Positions 45,538 through 55,395 are shown, counted from the stretch's first letter. The stretch: DNA of 64,000 nucleotides from Secundilactobacillus collinoides DSM 20515 = JCM 1123 (GCF_001435975.1 NZ_AYYR01000014.1:19124-83123), one strand, 5' to 3'. Program-made: numbers and translations. The notes: generated from the sequence alone by a model not told the origin.

Positions 45538-46835
45538 AACAGATCGATTATCCGCAATTAGGTGAAACACTGTACCAGGAAACATTACCAAACGGTTTAC
45601 GGGTCTATCTGTTGCCTAAAGCAGGCTATCATCGGACCTATGCCGTGATGACGACCGAGTACGGCTCCATTGATAATGAGTTTGTGCCGTATGGACAGTC
45701 TGAAATGGTCTCACTGCCGGCAGGTATCGCTCATTTCTTGGAACACAAAATGTTCGAGAAAGCCGACCATGATGCTTTTGATACGTTTGCCCACTTTGGC
45801 GCCAGCTCCAATGCTTTTACGAGTTTTACGCATACCAGCTATCTCTTTTCAACAACGCGTAACCTGAAAGAAAATCTAGATACTCTGTTAGATTTCGTTC
45901 AGGATCCTTATTTTACTGATAAGACGGTTAATAAAGAAAAGGGCATTATCGGTCAGGAAATTCAGATGTACGAGGATGATCCGAATTCTCGGGCATACTT
46001 TGGCACGATTGCCAATCTTTATCCAGACCAACCCTTAGCAAACGATATTGCGGGGACCATCGATTCAATTGATAAAATCACACCAGAAGATCTTTATTTG
46101 GCACACAAAACCTTCTACCATCCAAGCAACATGAGTTTGTTTGTGGTGGGCAAGGTGTCACCGGAAGAAACGATGCAGTGGGTTCGCGACAACCAAGGCC
46201 AAAAAGATTTCGGTGATCCGCAACCCATTCAACGCCAACAACTACCCGAAAAGCATGACGGCAGTGATATTGTGCACCAGAAAACACTCACAATGCCCGT
46301 TGAACGTCCAAAGGTAACCATCGGTATCCGTGGGTTGGACAATCTGCCGACGGGGCGCGACTTGCTCAAATATGAGGACGCTTTGTCTATTGGAATGGAG
46401 CTGCTGATTGGCGAAACGGCGCCCGATTTCTTACGACTCTATGATCAGGGTGTTATCGATGACAGTTTTGGGTACAACATCGAAGTGCAGCGTGGTGCCC
46501 ACTTTATTGTTTTGGCCGGTGAAACTGAGGATCCGGCTGCGTTTGAAAATGAACTCTTAGCTATTTTAGCTCAGGCCAAACCCAAGCTTCAGGGTGCCCA
46601 AGAGACCTTCGACCTGGCCAAGCGTGAAGAAATCGGCAGTACGATCACCGCGTTTAATTCGCTTGAGGCTATCGCCAATCAATTCGATGATCAGCTTTAT
46701 GCGCCAATTAATTTGTTTGACGAGGCTGACATTATTGAATCGCTGACGCTGGCAGACGTTATTGAGGCACTTGATCAATTTCTTAAGCCGGAAGCCATCA
46801 GTGTTCAGCGAATCGTTGCCCCCGACGCTGGTTAA
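45534..46835 (+). CDS. ymfH: M16-family zinc peptidase (YmfH)
   Basis: A 433-residue M16 peptidase. The zinc-binding inverted motif is intact: GIAHFLEHKMFEKADHD (HxxEH near residues 67-71), with the more distal Glu in NKEKGIIGQEIQMYEDD. It is the likely catalytic partner of YmfF upstream. It is typically followed by rodZ, pgsA, cinA and recA in Firmicutes, as here. Confidence 0.92.
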   Translation: MKQIDYPQLGETLYQETLPNGLRVYLLPKAGYHRTYAVMTTEYGSIDNEFVPYGQSEMVSLPAGIAHFLEHKMFEKADHDAFDTFAHFGASSNAFTSFTHTSYLFSTTRNLKENLDTLLDFVQDPYFTDKTVNKEKGIIGQEIQMYEDDPNSRAYFGTIANLYPDQPLANDIAGTIDSIDKITPEDLYLAHKTFYHPSNMSLFVVGKVSPEETMQWVRDNQGQKDFGDPQPIQRQQLPEKHDGSDIVHQKTLTMPVERPKVTIGIRGLDNLPTGRDLLKYEDALSIGMELLIGETAPDFLRLYDQGVIDDSFGYNIEVQRGAHFIVLAGETEDPAAFENELLAILAQAKPKLQGAQETFDLAKREEIGSTITAFNSLEAIANQFDDQLYAPINLFDEADIIESLTLADVIEALDQFLKPEAISVQRIVAPDAG

Positions 46836-46889
46836 GAAAGCATTAAAATCAGGTAATGTCAGAATTCGGCATTAAATCATCTTCGACCA

Positions 46890-46900
46890 TATGCTATACT
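46890..46900 (+). promoter_or_regulatory. extended -10 promoter of rodZ
   Basis: TATGCTATACT, 44 bases before the rodZ start, with no good -35. Confidence 0.65.
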
Positions 46901-46943
46901 TAGTGTGAAATAAGAACATTTTTATTAGGTGGAGAATCTTTTT

Positions 46944-47885
46944 ATGAGTGAAAATAACAAATCAATAGGCGAAGCGTTACGCGACGCCCGTATCGCCAAG
47001 GGGTACACACTGGACGACCTGCAACAGACAACCAAGATTCAAAAACGGTATCTGATTGCGATCGAGGACGAAAATTTCTCTGATTTGCCAGGGGACTTTT
47101 ACGTCCGGGCTTTTATTAAGCAGTATGCGGATACAGTTGGGCTAGACGGCGGCGAATTGCTGGATCAATATGCGGATCAGTTGCCGAGCACTAAGACCCA
47201 GGAGTATGTCGACCGGGTCAATGAAGAAAATCCCTCGACGCGTTCAGCTCAACGGCAGGAAGACGACCGGGTAGCCAAGGTTAAACGACAGGTTCCAATC
47301 GTGATTGCCGTTGTCGTTGTGGTCATTGTGATGGTGGGTATCTGGCTTGCCAGCACCAAACGGTCGCAGCAGAGCAGTTCGTCCAATGTGGATAGCAGCT
47401 CCGTTTCCGTTTCTGGCAGCAGCGAATCATCATCTGCATCGTCGAAGAAGACGAGTTCTAAGAAGGCTTCTTCTTCAAGTAAAAAGACCAGCAGCGTTTC
47501 GTTCTCGAAGCTCTCGACTTCGGGCTCAACGACCACATACGAGATGAAAAATTCACCTTCGACCAAGACCATTACACTGACGAGTACCGCCAGTGCATGG
47601 GTTTCGATTACGGCCAGCGGCAACTCGCTTTATTCCGGGACGCTGACTGCTAATGCCTCTCACTCAGTTAAGGTGAGTTCATCAGCAACGTCCGTTACCA
47701 TTAATTTAGGTAACGCGCCTGATACAACGGTGAAAATCGGCGGTCACAAAGTGCCGATCTCTACCACGTCGACCACTTCTGCTTCAAGTACGTCATCAGC
47801 GACGACAGGCAGTACAACAACGAGCAGCAGCTCATCGACGTCAACATCATCACAAGTTCAAAACATTACAGTTGAATTTAAGTAA
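46944..47885 (+). CDS. rodZ: RodZ-like helix-turn-helix membrane protein (YmfM)
   Basis: A 313-residue protein. A cytoplasmic HTH domain (residues 7-70, SIGEALRDARIAKGYTLDDL) is followed by a basic linker, one transmembrane helix (about 117-137) and an outside part. The outside part is unusual: a Ser/Lys-rich tract (about 140-190), a small beta-rich domain of the DUF4115 type (about 190-270, TITLTSTASAWVSITASGNS), then a second Ser/Thr-only tract (about 270-305). RodZ connects MreB to the membrane and helps keep rod shape. ATG 46944 follows GGTGGAG. Confidence 0.9.
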   Translation: MSENNKSIGEALRDARIAKGYTLDDLQQTTKIQKRYLIAIEDENFSDLPGDFYVRAFIKQYADTVGLDGGELLDQYADQLPSTKTQEYVDRVNEENPSTRSAQRQEDDRVAKVKRQVPIVIAVVVVVIVMVGIWLASTKRSQQSSSSNVDSSSVSVSGSSESSSASSKKTSSKKASSSSKKTSSVSFSKLSTSGSTTTYEMKNSPSTKTITLTSTASAWVSITASGNSLYSGTLTANASHSVKVSSSATSVTINLGNAPDTTVKIGGHKVPISTTSTTSASSTSSATTGSTTTSSSSSTSTSSQVQNITVEFK

Positions 47886-47892
47886 TCAATTT

Positions 47893-47925
47893 GAGGCCGG
47901 GAGCGTTTGAATCCTCGGCCTCTTT
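47893..47925 (+). terminator. terminator after rodZ
   Basis: GAGGCCGGGA / TCCTCGGCCTC stem followed by TTT; moderate. Confidence 0.75.
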
Positions 47926-48068
47926 GCGTGATACGGTGGTCGTTTTGTTCGGACAGTTGACTTGTGTAACGGTCGGAGACTGTGTAAACTGGGAACGTTA
48001 AACGAACTAACCTGAGCGTAATCAAAACGCGGCGGCTTGTGTGTGCCGCAAAATTAAAATGGGGGTCA

Positions 48069-48662
48069 ATGGCGTTGAATTTACCAAATAAATTAACCAT
48101 TATTCGTATCATCCTGATTCCAATCTTCTTATTGATTTTGGTCTTACCAATGGATTGGGGAACTGTGACCTGGCTGCAGACGGCAATTCCGGTTACGCAG
48201 ATTGTTGCTGCGGTAATCTTTGCCGTAGCTTCGATCACGGACTTTTTGGATGGCCAAATTGCCCGGCGCAATCATCTCGTGACCAATTTCGGTAAATTTG
48301 CTGATCCGTTAGCCGATAAAATGATCGTCATGACCGCGTTCATTCTGTTAGTTGAAATGGGGAAGGCACCGGCTTGGGTGGTGGCGATTATTGTTTGCCG
48401 AGAACTGGCTGTGACAGGTCTTCGACTGATCATTGTTGAAAATGACGGACAGGTTATGGCCGCAGCGATGCCGGGCAAGATCAAGACGTTCTCACAGATG
48501 CTGGGTATCATCTTCTTACTGTTAAACAACTGTTTCTTCCAAATCTGGAACTTCCCGTTGGGCACGATTTTGTTGTATATCTGCCTGTTCTTTACGATTT
48601 ATTCAGGTATCGATTACTTCGTTCAGAATCGCAGTGTGTTTGCGGATTCGTTTAACGAATAA
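48069..48662 (+). CDS. pgsA: CDP-diacylglycerol–glycerol-3-phosphate 3-phosphatidyltransferase
   Basis: A 197-residue integral membrane enzyme that makes phosphatidylglycerol phosphate, the precursor of PG, cardiolipin and the lipoteichoic acid backbone. The CDP-alcohol phosphotransferase motif is complete: DFLDGQIARRNHLVTNFGKFADPLADK (positions about 60-86). About five membrane helices. The ATG at 48069 follows GGGGG; the frame can be opened further upstream, but the homologous start is MALNLPNKLTI. It feeds cls and ltaS, both in this window. Confidence 0.95.
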   Translation: MALNLPNKLTIIRIILIPIFLLILVLPMDWGTVTWLQTAIPVTQIVAAVIFAVASITDFLDGQIARRNHLVTNFGKFADPLADKMIVMTAFILLVEMGKAPAWVVAIIVCRELAVTGLRLIIVENDGQVMAAAMPGKIKTFSQMLGIIFLLLNNCFFQIWNFPLGTILLYICLFFTIYSGIDYFVQNRSVFADSFNE

Positions 48663-48693
48663 CGGATGGCACTAAGACATTTAAAAAGATAGG

Positions 48694-48738
48694 CGGCCTC
48701 AGCGTGAAACCCGGTTTGGATTTTGCGTTGAGGTCTAT
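48694..48738 (+). terminator. hairpin after pgsA
   Basis: GGCCTCAGCGT / GCGTTGAGGTC stem followed by an AT-rich end, a moderate terminator. The rest of the gap to cinA (48739-48947) shows no gene. Confidence 0.6.
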
Positions 48739-48947
48739 TTATTTGTATTGGGACCGCGATGTTGTGGTGTGGGCCTGGTCCTCAGGTACTACCAAAAATC
48801 AGTATTGATTTTGAGAAAAAAACAAATCCTGTTGGTTGTCGTTGTTATGTGGTAGATGGGTAAATGATCCATCGAACACATAAGCGGACAAACCAGGTAC
48901 ATTTCGTGTAAACTTGTTGTAGTTGTTCGAGAAAGGAAGAGACGAAG

Positions 48948-50195
48948 ATGAATGCAGAGATCATTGCTGTCGGAACTGAGCTGCTGCTCGGCCAGATTGC
49001 CAACACAAACGGCGCTTATTTAGCCCAAAAATTAGCCGGTATCGGTGTTAATGTCTATTACCAGACAGTTGTGGGAGATAATCCTAAACGACTGCAGACG
49101 GTGTTTGAGGGGGCTCAGAAGCGAAGCGATTTAGTGATTTTAATCGGCGGCTTGGGTCCCACGAAGGATGACCTGACAAAACAGGTCGTTGCTAAGGCGC
49201 TGCATGTTGAACTGGCAACGGATACGGCGGCTTTGGAGAAGATCACTGCGTTTCAAAAACAGAGTGGCCGCTTGAACACGGCGAATAATCGCCTGCAGGC
49301 GCTAAAACTGGCCGATGCTGAATCACTGCCCAATGAAACTGGATTTGCGGTGGGGGATTATTATCGGAATCCCAGCGGCGCGGATGTCGTTTTGCTACCA
49401 GGGCCACCATCCGAGTTTACGATCATGGTTGACCGCCAGCTTATGCCGCGACTAATGGAACAGGGCACTGAAAACGGGGTTATTTTTTCGAAGGTCATGC
49501 GGTTTATCGGTATTGGCGAATCTGAATTGGTAACCGATCTGAGCGACTTGATCGATCAGCAGACAAATCCAACGATTGCACCATACGCAAAGGTGGGCGA
49601 GGTTACGTTGCGGATCACGGCAACGGCGGAATCGACAGCAGCGGCTGAATCCCGTGTTGATCAGATGGTGGCTGAAGTATTGAAGCGAGACGGCAAGTAC
49701 TGTTACGGGTACGGTGACGATAATTCATTAGCCCAAGTTGTTGTCCACCAGTTGATTGAAAGACACTTATCAGTGACTGCCGCTGAAAGTTTAACAGCTG
49801 GTGAATTTCAAAGTACCCTGGGCGATGTGCCCGGCGTTTCAGCGGTCTTTCCTGGTGGTTTTGTGACCTATGCGAATGAGGCAAAGGTCTCGCTATTGTC
49901 CATTCCGCAACACATCGTGGATGACTATGGTGTGGTGAGCAAGGAAACGGCGGTATGGATGGCTCAACAGGCGAAGGCTAAGCTGGCAACGGATGTTGCT
50001 GTTTCCTTTACCGGAGTTGCTGGACCTGACAAATTGGAAGACCAGCCGGCTGGGACGGTTTGGATCGGAATTGCTTATAAAGACCAACCGGCAGAGGCGT
50101 ACTTATTTAACTTTGCAAACGGTCGGGCTCAGATTCGACGCAGTTCTGTACTGACTGGTTTGAACCTGATTCGACAAAAATTAATGACGAATTAA
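48948..50195 (+). CDS. cinA: competence/damage-inducible protein CinA
   Basis: A 415-residue two-domain protein. The N-terminal MoaB-like domain (EIIAVGTELLLGQIANTNGAYL, later ILIGGLGPTKDDLT) is followed by the C-terminal CinA domain from about residue 255 (SVTAAESLTAGEFQSTLGDVPG, VSFTGVAGPD). Family members act in NMN deamidation or ADP-ribose cleavage, and in streptococci it is coexpressed with recA and bound to it. Here it lies directly before recA, but recA has its own LexA box and promoter region. Confidence 0.95.
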   Translation: MNAEIIAVGTELLLGQIANTNGAYLAQKLAGIGVNVYYQTVVGDNPKRLQTVFEGAQKRSDLVILIGGLGPTKDDLTKQVVAKALHVELATDTAALEKITAFQKQSGRLNTANNRLQALKLADAESLPNETGFAVGDYYRNPSGADVVLLPGPPSEFTIMVDRQLMPRLMEQGTENGVIFSKVMRFIGIGESELVTDLSDLIDQQTNPTIAPYAKVGEVTLRITATAESTAAAESRVDQMVAEVLKRDGKYCYGYGDDNSLAQVVVHQLIERHLSVTAAESLTAGEFQSTLGDVPGVSAVFPGGFVTYANEAKVSLLSIPQHIVDDYGVVSKETAVWMAQQAKAKLATDVAVSFTGVAGPDKLEDQPAGTVWIGIAYKDQPAEAYLFNFANGRAQIRRSSVLTGLNLIRQKLMTN

Positions 50196-50199
50196 GATA

Positions 50200-50213
50200 C
50201 GAACTTTTGTTCG
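50200..50213 (+). promoter_or_regulatory. LexA (SOS) box of recA
   Basis: CGAACTTTTGTTCG exactly matches the Firmicute LexA/DinR consensus CGAACnnnnGTTCG. It lies 70 bases before the recA ATG. Confidence 0.92.
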
Positions 50214-50282
50214 ATTTTTCTTGCTTTTTGAGATAAAAGTCGGTATAGTTTATCTAGTAAATGGCTCATAAGGAGGACTGAA

Positions 50283-51344
50283 ATGGCTGACGAACGACAA
50301 GCAGCACTTGATGCTGCATTAAAGAAAATTGAAAAAAACTTTGGTAAGGGCTCCATCATGCGAATGGGGGATGCTGCCGACACCAAGATCTCAACGATTT
50401 CATCAGGATCTTTAGCATTGGATAATGCTTTGGGCGTTGGGGGCTACCCTCGCGGCCGGATCATTGAAGTATACGGACCTGAAAGTTCTGGGAAGACGAC
50501 GGTTGCACTTCACGCCGTTGCTGAAGTTCAAAAACAAGGCGGTACTGCGGCCTATATTGACGCTGAAAATGCATTGGATCCAGCTTACGCCACCAATTTA
50601 GGGGTTAACATTGATGACTTGTTGCTCTCGCAACCTGATACTGGTGAACAAGGATTGGAAATTGCTGATGCCTTAGTTTCCAGTGGCGCGGTTGATTTGC
50701 TCGTTGTCGATTCTGTAGCGGCCTTAGTACCGCGAGCAGAAATTGACGGTGAAATGGGTGACGCTCACGTTGGTCTACAGGCACGGTTAATGTCACAAGC
50801 TTTGCGTAAGCTGTCTGGGACTATCAACAAAACGCATACCATTGCGATGTTTATTAACCAAATTCGTGAAAAAGTCGGTGTGATGTTTGGTAATCCCGAA
50901 ACGACACCGGGTGGCCGGGCGCTGAAGTTCTACGCGACCGTTCGACTTGAAATTCGTCGTGCAGAACAAATTAAAGAGGGTACCGATGTTATCGGGAACC
51001 GAGTCCGAATCAAAGTCGTCAAGAACAAGGTAGCGCCGCCATTTAAGCGTGCCGAAGTCGATATTATGTATGGTCACGGGATTTCTCAGACCGGTGAACT
51101 GGTTGACATGGCGGTCGAAAAGGACATTGTTAACAAGTCTGGCTCTTGGTATTCATACGGCGATGATCGCATTGGTCAGGGTCGCGAAAATGCTAAGGGT
51201 TACTTAGCTGACCATCCAGATGTGATGGAAGAAATTAAGGGCAAAGTTCGTGCTGCTTACCATATGGATGGTGACGATTCAGAGGCTGAGACTGACGATA
51301 ACGACGTTGAAACTTTGGATATTGACACGGAAGATGCTAAATAG
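50283..51344 (+). CDS. recA: recombinase RecA
   Basis: A 353-residue recombinase that coats single-stranded DNA, drives strand exchange and triggers LexA self-cleavage. Walker [11 protein letters not shown] near residue 66, the [15 protein letters not shown]alker B segment and the L2 loop [22 protein letters not shown] are complete. The C-terminal tail is strongly acidic, as usual. AGGAGG lies before the ATG. Self-regulated through the SOS box upstream. Confidence 0.98.
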   Translation: MADERQAALDAALKKIEKNFGKGSIMRMGDAADTKISTISSGSLALDNALGVGGYPRGRIIEVYGPESSGKTTVALHAVAEVQKQGGTAAYIDAENALDPAYATNLGVNIDDLLLSQPDTGEQGLEIADALVSSGAVDLLVVDSVAALVPRAEIDGEMGDAHVGLQARLMSQALRKLSGTINKTHTIAMFINQIREKVGVMFGNPETTPGGRALKFYATVRLEIRRAEQIKEGTDVIGNRVRIKVVKNKVAPPFKRAEVDIMYGHGISQTGELVDMAVEKDIVNKSGSWYSYGDDRIGQGRENAKGYLADHPDVMEEIKGKVRAAYHMDGDDSEAETDDNDVETLDIDTEDAK

Positions 51345-51358
51345 GGTCACACAAAAGT

Positions 51359-51406
51359 GAAGTACAATCATTTCCTCAGTGGGGAAGTGGTAGTACTTCT
51401 TTTTTT
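51359..51406 (+). terminator. terminator after recA
   Basis: GAAGTAC... / ...GTACTTC outer stem with an inner TTCC/GGAA pairing and seven T. Confidence 0.88.
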
Positions 51407-51513
51407 GGGATACGTGTTCTAGTTAAATCTCATCAATCTTTCATTTTATTAGACTGTTTTGGGTCAGATTCCGAGAAATCGTGGTAATTGTGGCCTTGAG
51501 AGAGGATGTTTTA

Positions 51514-51542
51514 TTGACACACCTATTTAGAAACATTAGAAT
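51514..51542 (+). promoter_or_regulatory. rny promoter enclosed by an 11-base inverted repeat
   Basis: TTGACA, 17-base spacer, TAGAAT. The arms TTATTGACACA (51511-51521) and TGTGTCAATAA (51549-51559) are perfect inverted copies and bracket the promoter. Confidence 0.85.
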
Positions 51543-51623
51543 ACTAGTTGTGTCAATAATCATTAACATCTAAAAAATTACTGATTTATCAATCACCATT
51601 TTGGATGATGCGGAGGTGGAATC

Positions 51624-53183
51624 ATGAGTATTCCGGAAATAATCCTCGCAATCATCGCTATCGTTGTAGGTGCTGTTATCGGATACGTCCTGCATAAGTC
51701 CGTTTATGAACGTAAATTGGACGCAGCTCACGAAACAGCAGAAGGAATTTTAGCAGATGCGAAAAAGCAGGCTGAGACTGATACCAAAGAGGCGTTACTA
51801 GAAGCCAAAGAGGACAGTCATCGTTACCGATCAGAAGCGGAAAAGGATCTTAAGCGACAACGCGGTGAGATTCAGAAGCAAGAAGACCGGGTGTTACAAC
51901 GAGAAGAAGCACTTGATCGTAAAGATAACGCTTTTCAAAAGCGGGAAGATGCTCTCGAACGCAAAGAAAATAAGTTGAGTTCGGAACAGCAAAAAGTTGC
52001 TAAATTACAACAGCAAGCAGACTCACTTATTCAGAAACGGCAAGATGCCGTTGAAGAAGCAGCTGCGCTTTCACAAGAGGAAGCACAGTCCCTGATTATT
52101 AACGAAGCTAAGCAGACCTTGGCTTCAGAACGAGCAAAAATGATTAAGGAATCTACTGAGCAGGCGGCACAAGAAGCTGACGCCAAGGCGAAGGACTTAA
52201 TCGTTCAAGCGATTCAACGCAGTGGTGCCGACATGGTCTCCGATACAACGGTGTCCGTCGTTACACTGCCTAATGACGATATGAAAGGCCGAATTATTGG
52301 ACGTGAAGGTCGCAATATTCGGACGTTAGAAACCTTAACCGGTATCGATTTGATAATCGATGATACGCCTGAAGCAGTCGTATTGAGCGGCTTCGACCCA
52401 TTGCGGCGAGAAGTGGCAAAAATTGCTTTGGAGAAACTCATTCAAGATGGCCGGATTCACCCAGCCCGAATTGAAGAGATGGTCGAAAAGGCGCATAAAG
52501 AACTGGATGAACGCATTCAGGATCTTGGCGAGCAGACTGTCTTTGACCTTGGGATTCATTCAATGCATCCTGCACTGATTAAATTGGTCGGTCAAATGAA
52601 TTACCGGGTTTCATATGGTCAAAATGTGTTAACACATGCAGTTGAAGTTGCAAAACTTTCAGGGATTTTTGCAGCTGAATTAGGTGAGGATGTAACGCTA
52701 GCAAAACGCGCAGGATTATTACACGATATTGGTAAAGCGGTTGAAAATGATGTTGAAGAATCTCACGTACAGATTGGCATTGATTTAGCTAAGAAGTACA
52801 AGGAGAGTCCAGTGGTGATCGATGCCATTGCTTCCCATGATGCGACCAGCGAATCTCACTATATCATTTCAGAGTTAGTGAGCGCCGCAAACGTCATCTC
52901 AGCTAGCCGTCCTGGTGCTCGAAGCGACTCATTAGAGAGCTTCATTCACCGATTGGAGCGGTTGGAATCAATTGCCGATGAGTTCGATGGCGTTCAAAAG
53001 TCATTTGCAATTCAGGCGGGCCGAGAAGTTCGCGTCATTGTTAAACCAAACAAAATTTCAGATTTAGATGCTGTGACACTGGCGCACGACATTAAGGATA
53101 AGATTGAAAGTGACATGGATTATCCAGGTCATATCAAAGTTTCCGTAATTCGTGAAGTTCGTTCAGTTGCCTATGCAAAATAA
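51624..53183 (+). CDS. rny: ribonuclease Y
   Basis: A 519-residue membrane-anchored endoribonuclease that starts decay of many mRNAs in Firmicutes. N-terminal transmembrane helix (about residues 4-24), long coiled coil to about 200, KH domain ([19 protein letters not shown] near 214) and HD domain with [19 protein letters not shown] near 365. The order recA–rny is usual. GGAGGTGG precedes the ATG. A weak hairpin near 53199-53237 may end it. Confidence 0.97.
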   Translation: MSIPEIILAIIAIVVGAVIGYVLHKSVYERKLDAAHETAEGILADAKKQAETDTKEALLEAKEDSHRYRSEAEKDLKRQRGEIQKQEDRVLQREEALDRKDNAFQKREDALERKENKLSSEQQKVAKLQQQADSLIQKRQDAVEEAAALSQEEAQSLIINEAKQTLASERAKMIKESTEQAAQEADAKAKDLIVQAIQRSGADMVSDTTVSVVTLPNDDMKGRIIGREGRNIRTLETLTGIDLIIDDTPEAVVLSGFDPLRREVAKIALEKLIQDGRIHPARIEEMVEKAHKELDERIQDLGEQTVFDLGIHSMHPALIKLVGQMNYRVSYGQNVLTHAVEVAKLSGIFAAELGEDVTLAKRAGLLHDIGKAVENDVEESHVQIGIDLAKKYKESPVVIDAIASHDATSESHYIISELVSAANVISASRPGARSDSLESFIHRLERLESIADEFDGVQKSFAIQAGREVRVIVKPNKISDLDAVTLAHDIKDKIESDMDYPGHIKVSVIREVRSVAYAK

Positions 53184-53305
53184 TGTGGAATAACCAAGGA
53201 AAAAGGTTGTCAACTTACGGGTTGGTGATCTTTTTTGATTAAGGTGTTTTATTAGGGGAATCAAGCGTACAATATATCGCAATACATAACTGGCGGTGAT
53301 GAAAT

Positions 53306-54052
53306 ATGAAATGGAATGCGGAACAATATGAAACTCAGAACGCATTTGTGTTTAAATATGGTGCCAACTTACTGGATCAAGTACCAAAAACAGCGACTAG
53401 TGTTTTAGATGTGGGTTGCGGGACTGGTGATCTGACGGATCAGCTGCGACAAAAAGGCTGTGCCGTTTTAGGCATTGACCAATCTGCTGAGATGATTGCT
53501 GAGGCAGAAAAACTTTATCCGGAAACAAGCTTTGAACAGCAAGATATTACAACAATGCCAATCGTCCATACATATGATGTTGTCTTTTCTAATGCGGTGT
53601 TTCATTGGATCACTGATCAAAATCAACTTCTCTCACAAATTAATTGATCTTTGAACCTTAATGGTCGGTTGATTTGTGAATTTGGCGCTGCTGGCAATGT
53701 GGCAGCTATTTGCGGCGCGTTCGGTGATGAACTTCACGCGCTTGGCCTGCATTATCAGGTACCGTTTTTCTTTCCAGAAACGACGGCCTATCAACAGCTG
53801 CTTGAAAAACACGGGTTTGAGGTCACCGATATTCTGGCCTATGATCGGCCAACCATCCTGCAGGGTGGCATGCAAGGATTAGGCAACTGGGTCCAACAAT
53901 TTTTTGAGAGTGATCTTTCGTGCTTGAGCGACACACAGCAGGAAATGGTAATTGCTCATATGGCTGATCATCTACAAGATAAACTCTGGGTAGATGACCA
54001 CTGGGAGGCTGATTATCGAAGATTACGGGTCGTAGCTCGAAAAATAAACTGA
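53306..54052 (+). pseudogene. class I SAM methyltransferase interrupted by one in-frame TGA
   Basis: The frame reads as one methyltransferase of about 248 residues except for a TGA at 53645-53647. Before it are motif I (VLDVGCGTGDLTDQL near residue 34), an acidic motif II (GIDQSAEMIAEA) and FSNAVFHWI. After it the frame continues at once with LNLNGRLICEFGAAGN, the usual post-motif segment, to a normal end at 54052. It resembles trans-aconitate-type methyltransferases. A CGA-to-TGA change would be enough to explain the break. There is no good ribosome binding site for restart. A terminator follows. Confidence 0.85.
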
Positions 54053-54058
54053 TGGCAG

Positions 54059-54089
54059 AAAGCCTTGACGGTTGGTTAGGGCTTTTTTA
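54059..54089 (+). terminator. terminator of the methyltransferase pseudogene
   Basis: AAGCCTTGAC / GTTAGGGCTT stem with a five-base loop and six T. Confidence 0.82.
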
Positions 54090-54298
54090 TTGTATTGGGG
54101 TGGTGCGGGATGAGAAATGTGAATTGATTTTCGATTGGCAACGATGTTAGGTTATTCCAGCATTTGGTAGTTTTAGCAGGTGTTAGCTCACTACAAAAGG
54201 GTGATTATCCTCTGGTCATTTAACTGCCTGCTTTCGTATGCTATTCGTTACTGTTATGTAGAATAAGAACCCGGTCTTCACGGACGCCGTGCTAATCT
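54090..54298 (+). other. gap between the terminator and repeat copy F
   Basis: No gene or promoter is recognised. The last ~35 bases (GAACCCGGTCTTCACGGA...) match the flank of repeat copy B. Confidence 0.4.
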
Positions 54299-54516
54299 GG
54301 CGTTGAAATGTGCTCCAGAAGGCAATGGGCTCCTGCATAAAGGCAAGGCGGTATAAAGCCATTCTACCAACTGGCTCTTATGATCTGGCCTTTAATCGCT
54401 TCTTTTGCACGCTGTTCGCTACTGTTGTATAGACTAAAGACTCGGGCTGTACGGGCGCATTGTTTATCTGGCATCGAAACGTGCTTCGCCCTCTAAACGC
54501 CTTCTTCCGCACTCTA
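54299..54516 (+). repeat. intergenic long-hairpin element, copy F (two modules)
   Basis: Two modules in a row. The first begins GGCGTTGAAATGTGCTCCAGAAGGC and ends near CGCTTCTTTTGCACGC. The second begins GGCATCGAAACGTGC at 54470, is short (its hairpin arms are missing), and ends CGCCTTCTTCCGCACTCTA. It ends 76 bases before ymdB, with a TGTTAAAAT promoter element (54541-54548) between. Confidence 0.75.
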
Positions 54517-54591
54517 TTTTCCCATCCTCCCCCAAACCATGTTAAAATAGTCCAATATGATGAATTAAAACAATTAGATTAGAGGACCAGT

Positions 54592-55395
54592 ATGCGACTA
54601 TTATTTATTGGTGACGTTGTGGGTGACCGCGGTGTTCACATGATTGAGACTTATTTACCTCAGTTGAAACGCGATTATAAACCACAGGCAACGATTGTAA
54701 ATGGTGAAAATTCCACGCCAGTTGGGCGGGGAATCAGTGAATCCATTTATAAAAAGCTACTTTCTAGTGGCGCCGATGTGGTTACCATGGGCAACCACAC
54801 ATGGGATAACAAAGAAATTTTTGAGTTCATTGACGGCACCAAAAAGTTAGTTCGGCCAGCCAATTTTCCTGGGAAGGATGTCCCTGGACGGGGTTGGACG
54901 CAGCTTAAGGTCAATCAAGAGACACTTGCTGTGATTAATCTTCAAGGGCGGGTCTTTTTGCCACCGCTGGATGATCCGTTCACGGCTGCGGATGAACTGG
55001 TCAATGAAATCCGTAAAACGACACCGATTATTTTTGTGGACTTTCACGCGGAGGCTACCAGTGAGAAACGCGCGTTAGCAACCTATTTACAGGGTAAAGT
55101 ATCCGCGGTCGTTGGCACGCACACGCACGTCCAGACCACCGATGGGCAAATTTTGCCTGGCGGGACAGCGTTTATGACGGATGCTGGGATGACTGGCCCA
55201 GACAATGGTATTTTGGGCATGCAATCCGAAGGCGTTATCAGCCGTTTTCTAACGCAACGGCCAACGCGTTATATTGTTGACGAAGATGAAAAAAGTATTT
55301 TATCAGGATGTGTGATCGATATTAATGATCAAAACGGGCACGCTACAAAAATCAAACCTATTTTGATCAGTGACGCGCATCCCTATTTTAATTAA
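54592..55395 (+). CDS. ymdB: YmdB-family metallophosphoesterase
   Basis: A 267-residue metal-dependent phosphodiesterase. The metal-binding motifs GDVVGDRG, NGEN, MGNHTWDNKEI, VDFHAEATSEK and GTHTHVQTTD are all in place. The Bacillus homolog hydrolyses 2',3'-cyclic nucleotides and cyclic AMP and affects biofilm decisions. It is normally encoded after rny; here the methyltransferase pseudogene and a repeat have come between. mutS follows after 12 bases. Confidence 0.94.
   Translation: MRLLFIGDVVGDRGVHMIETYLPQLKRDYKPQATIVNGENSTPVGRGISESIYKKLLSSGADVVTMGNHTWDNKEIFEFIDGTKKLVRPANFPGKDVPGRGWTQLKVNQETLAVINLQGRVFLPPLDDPFTAADELVNEIRKTTPIIFVDFHAEATSEKRALATYLQGKVSAVVGTHTHVQTTDGQILPGGTAFMTDAGMTGPDNGILGMQSEGVISRFLTQRPTRYIVDEDEKSILSGCVIDINDQNGHATKIKPILISDAHPYFN

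Noticed and set aside
47249..47623. 124-residue acidic minus-strand frame inside rodZ
   Set aside because: It is the antisense shadow of the Ser/Lys-rich tract of rodZ, with no start signal.
15409..54516. CRISPR array as an explanation for the repeated elements
   Set aside because: Copies are about 10 kb apart, each beside a different gene, with no regular spacers and no cas genes.
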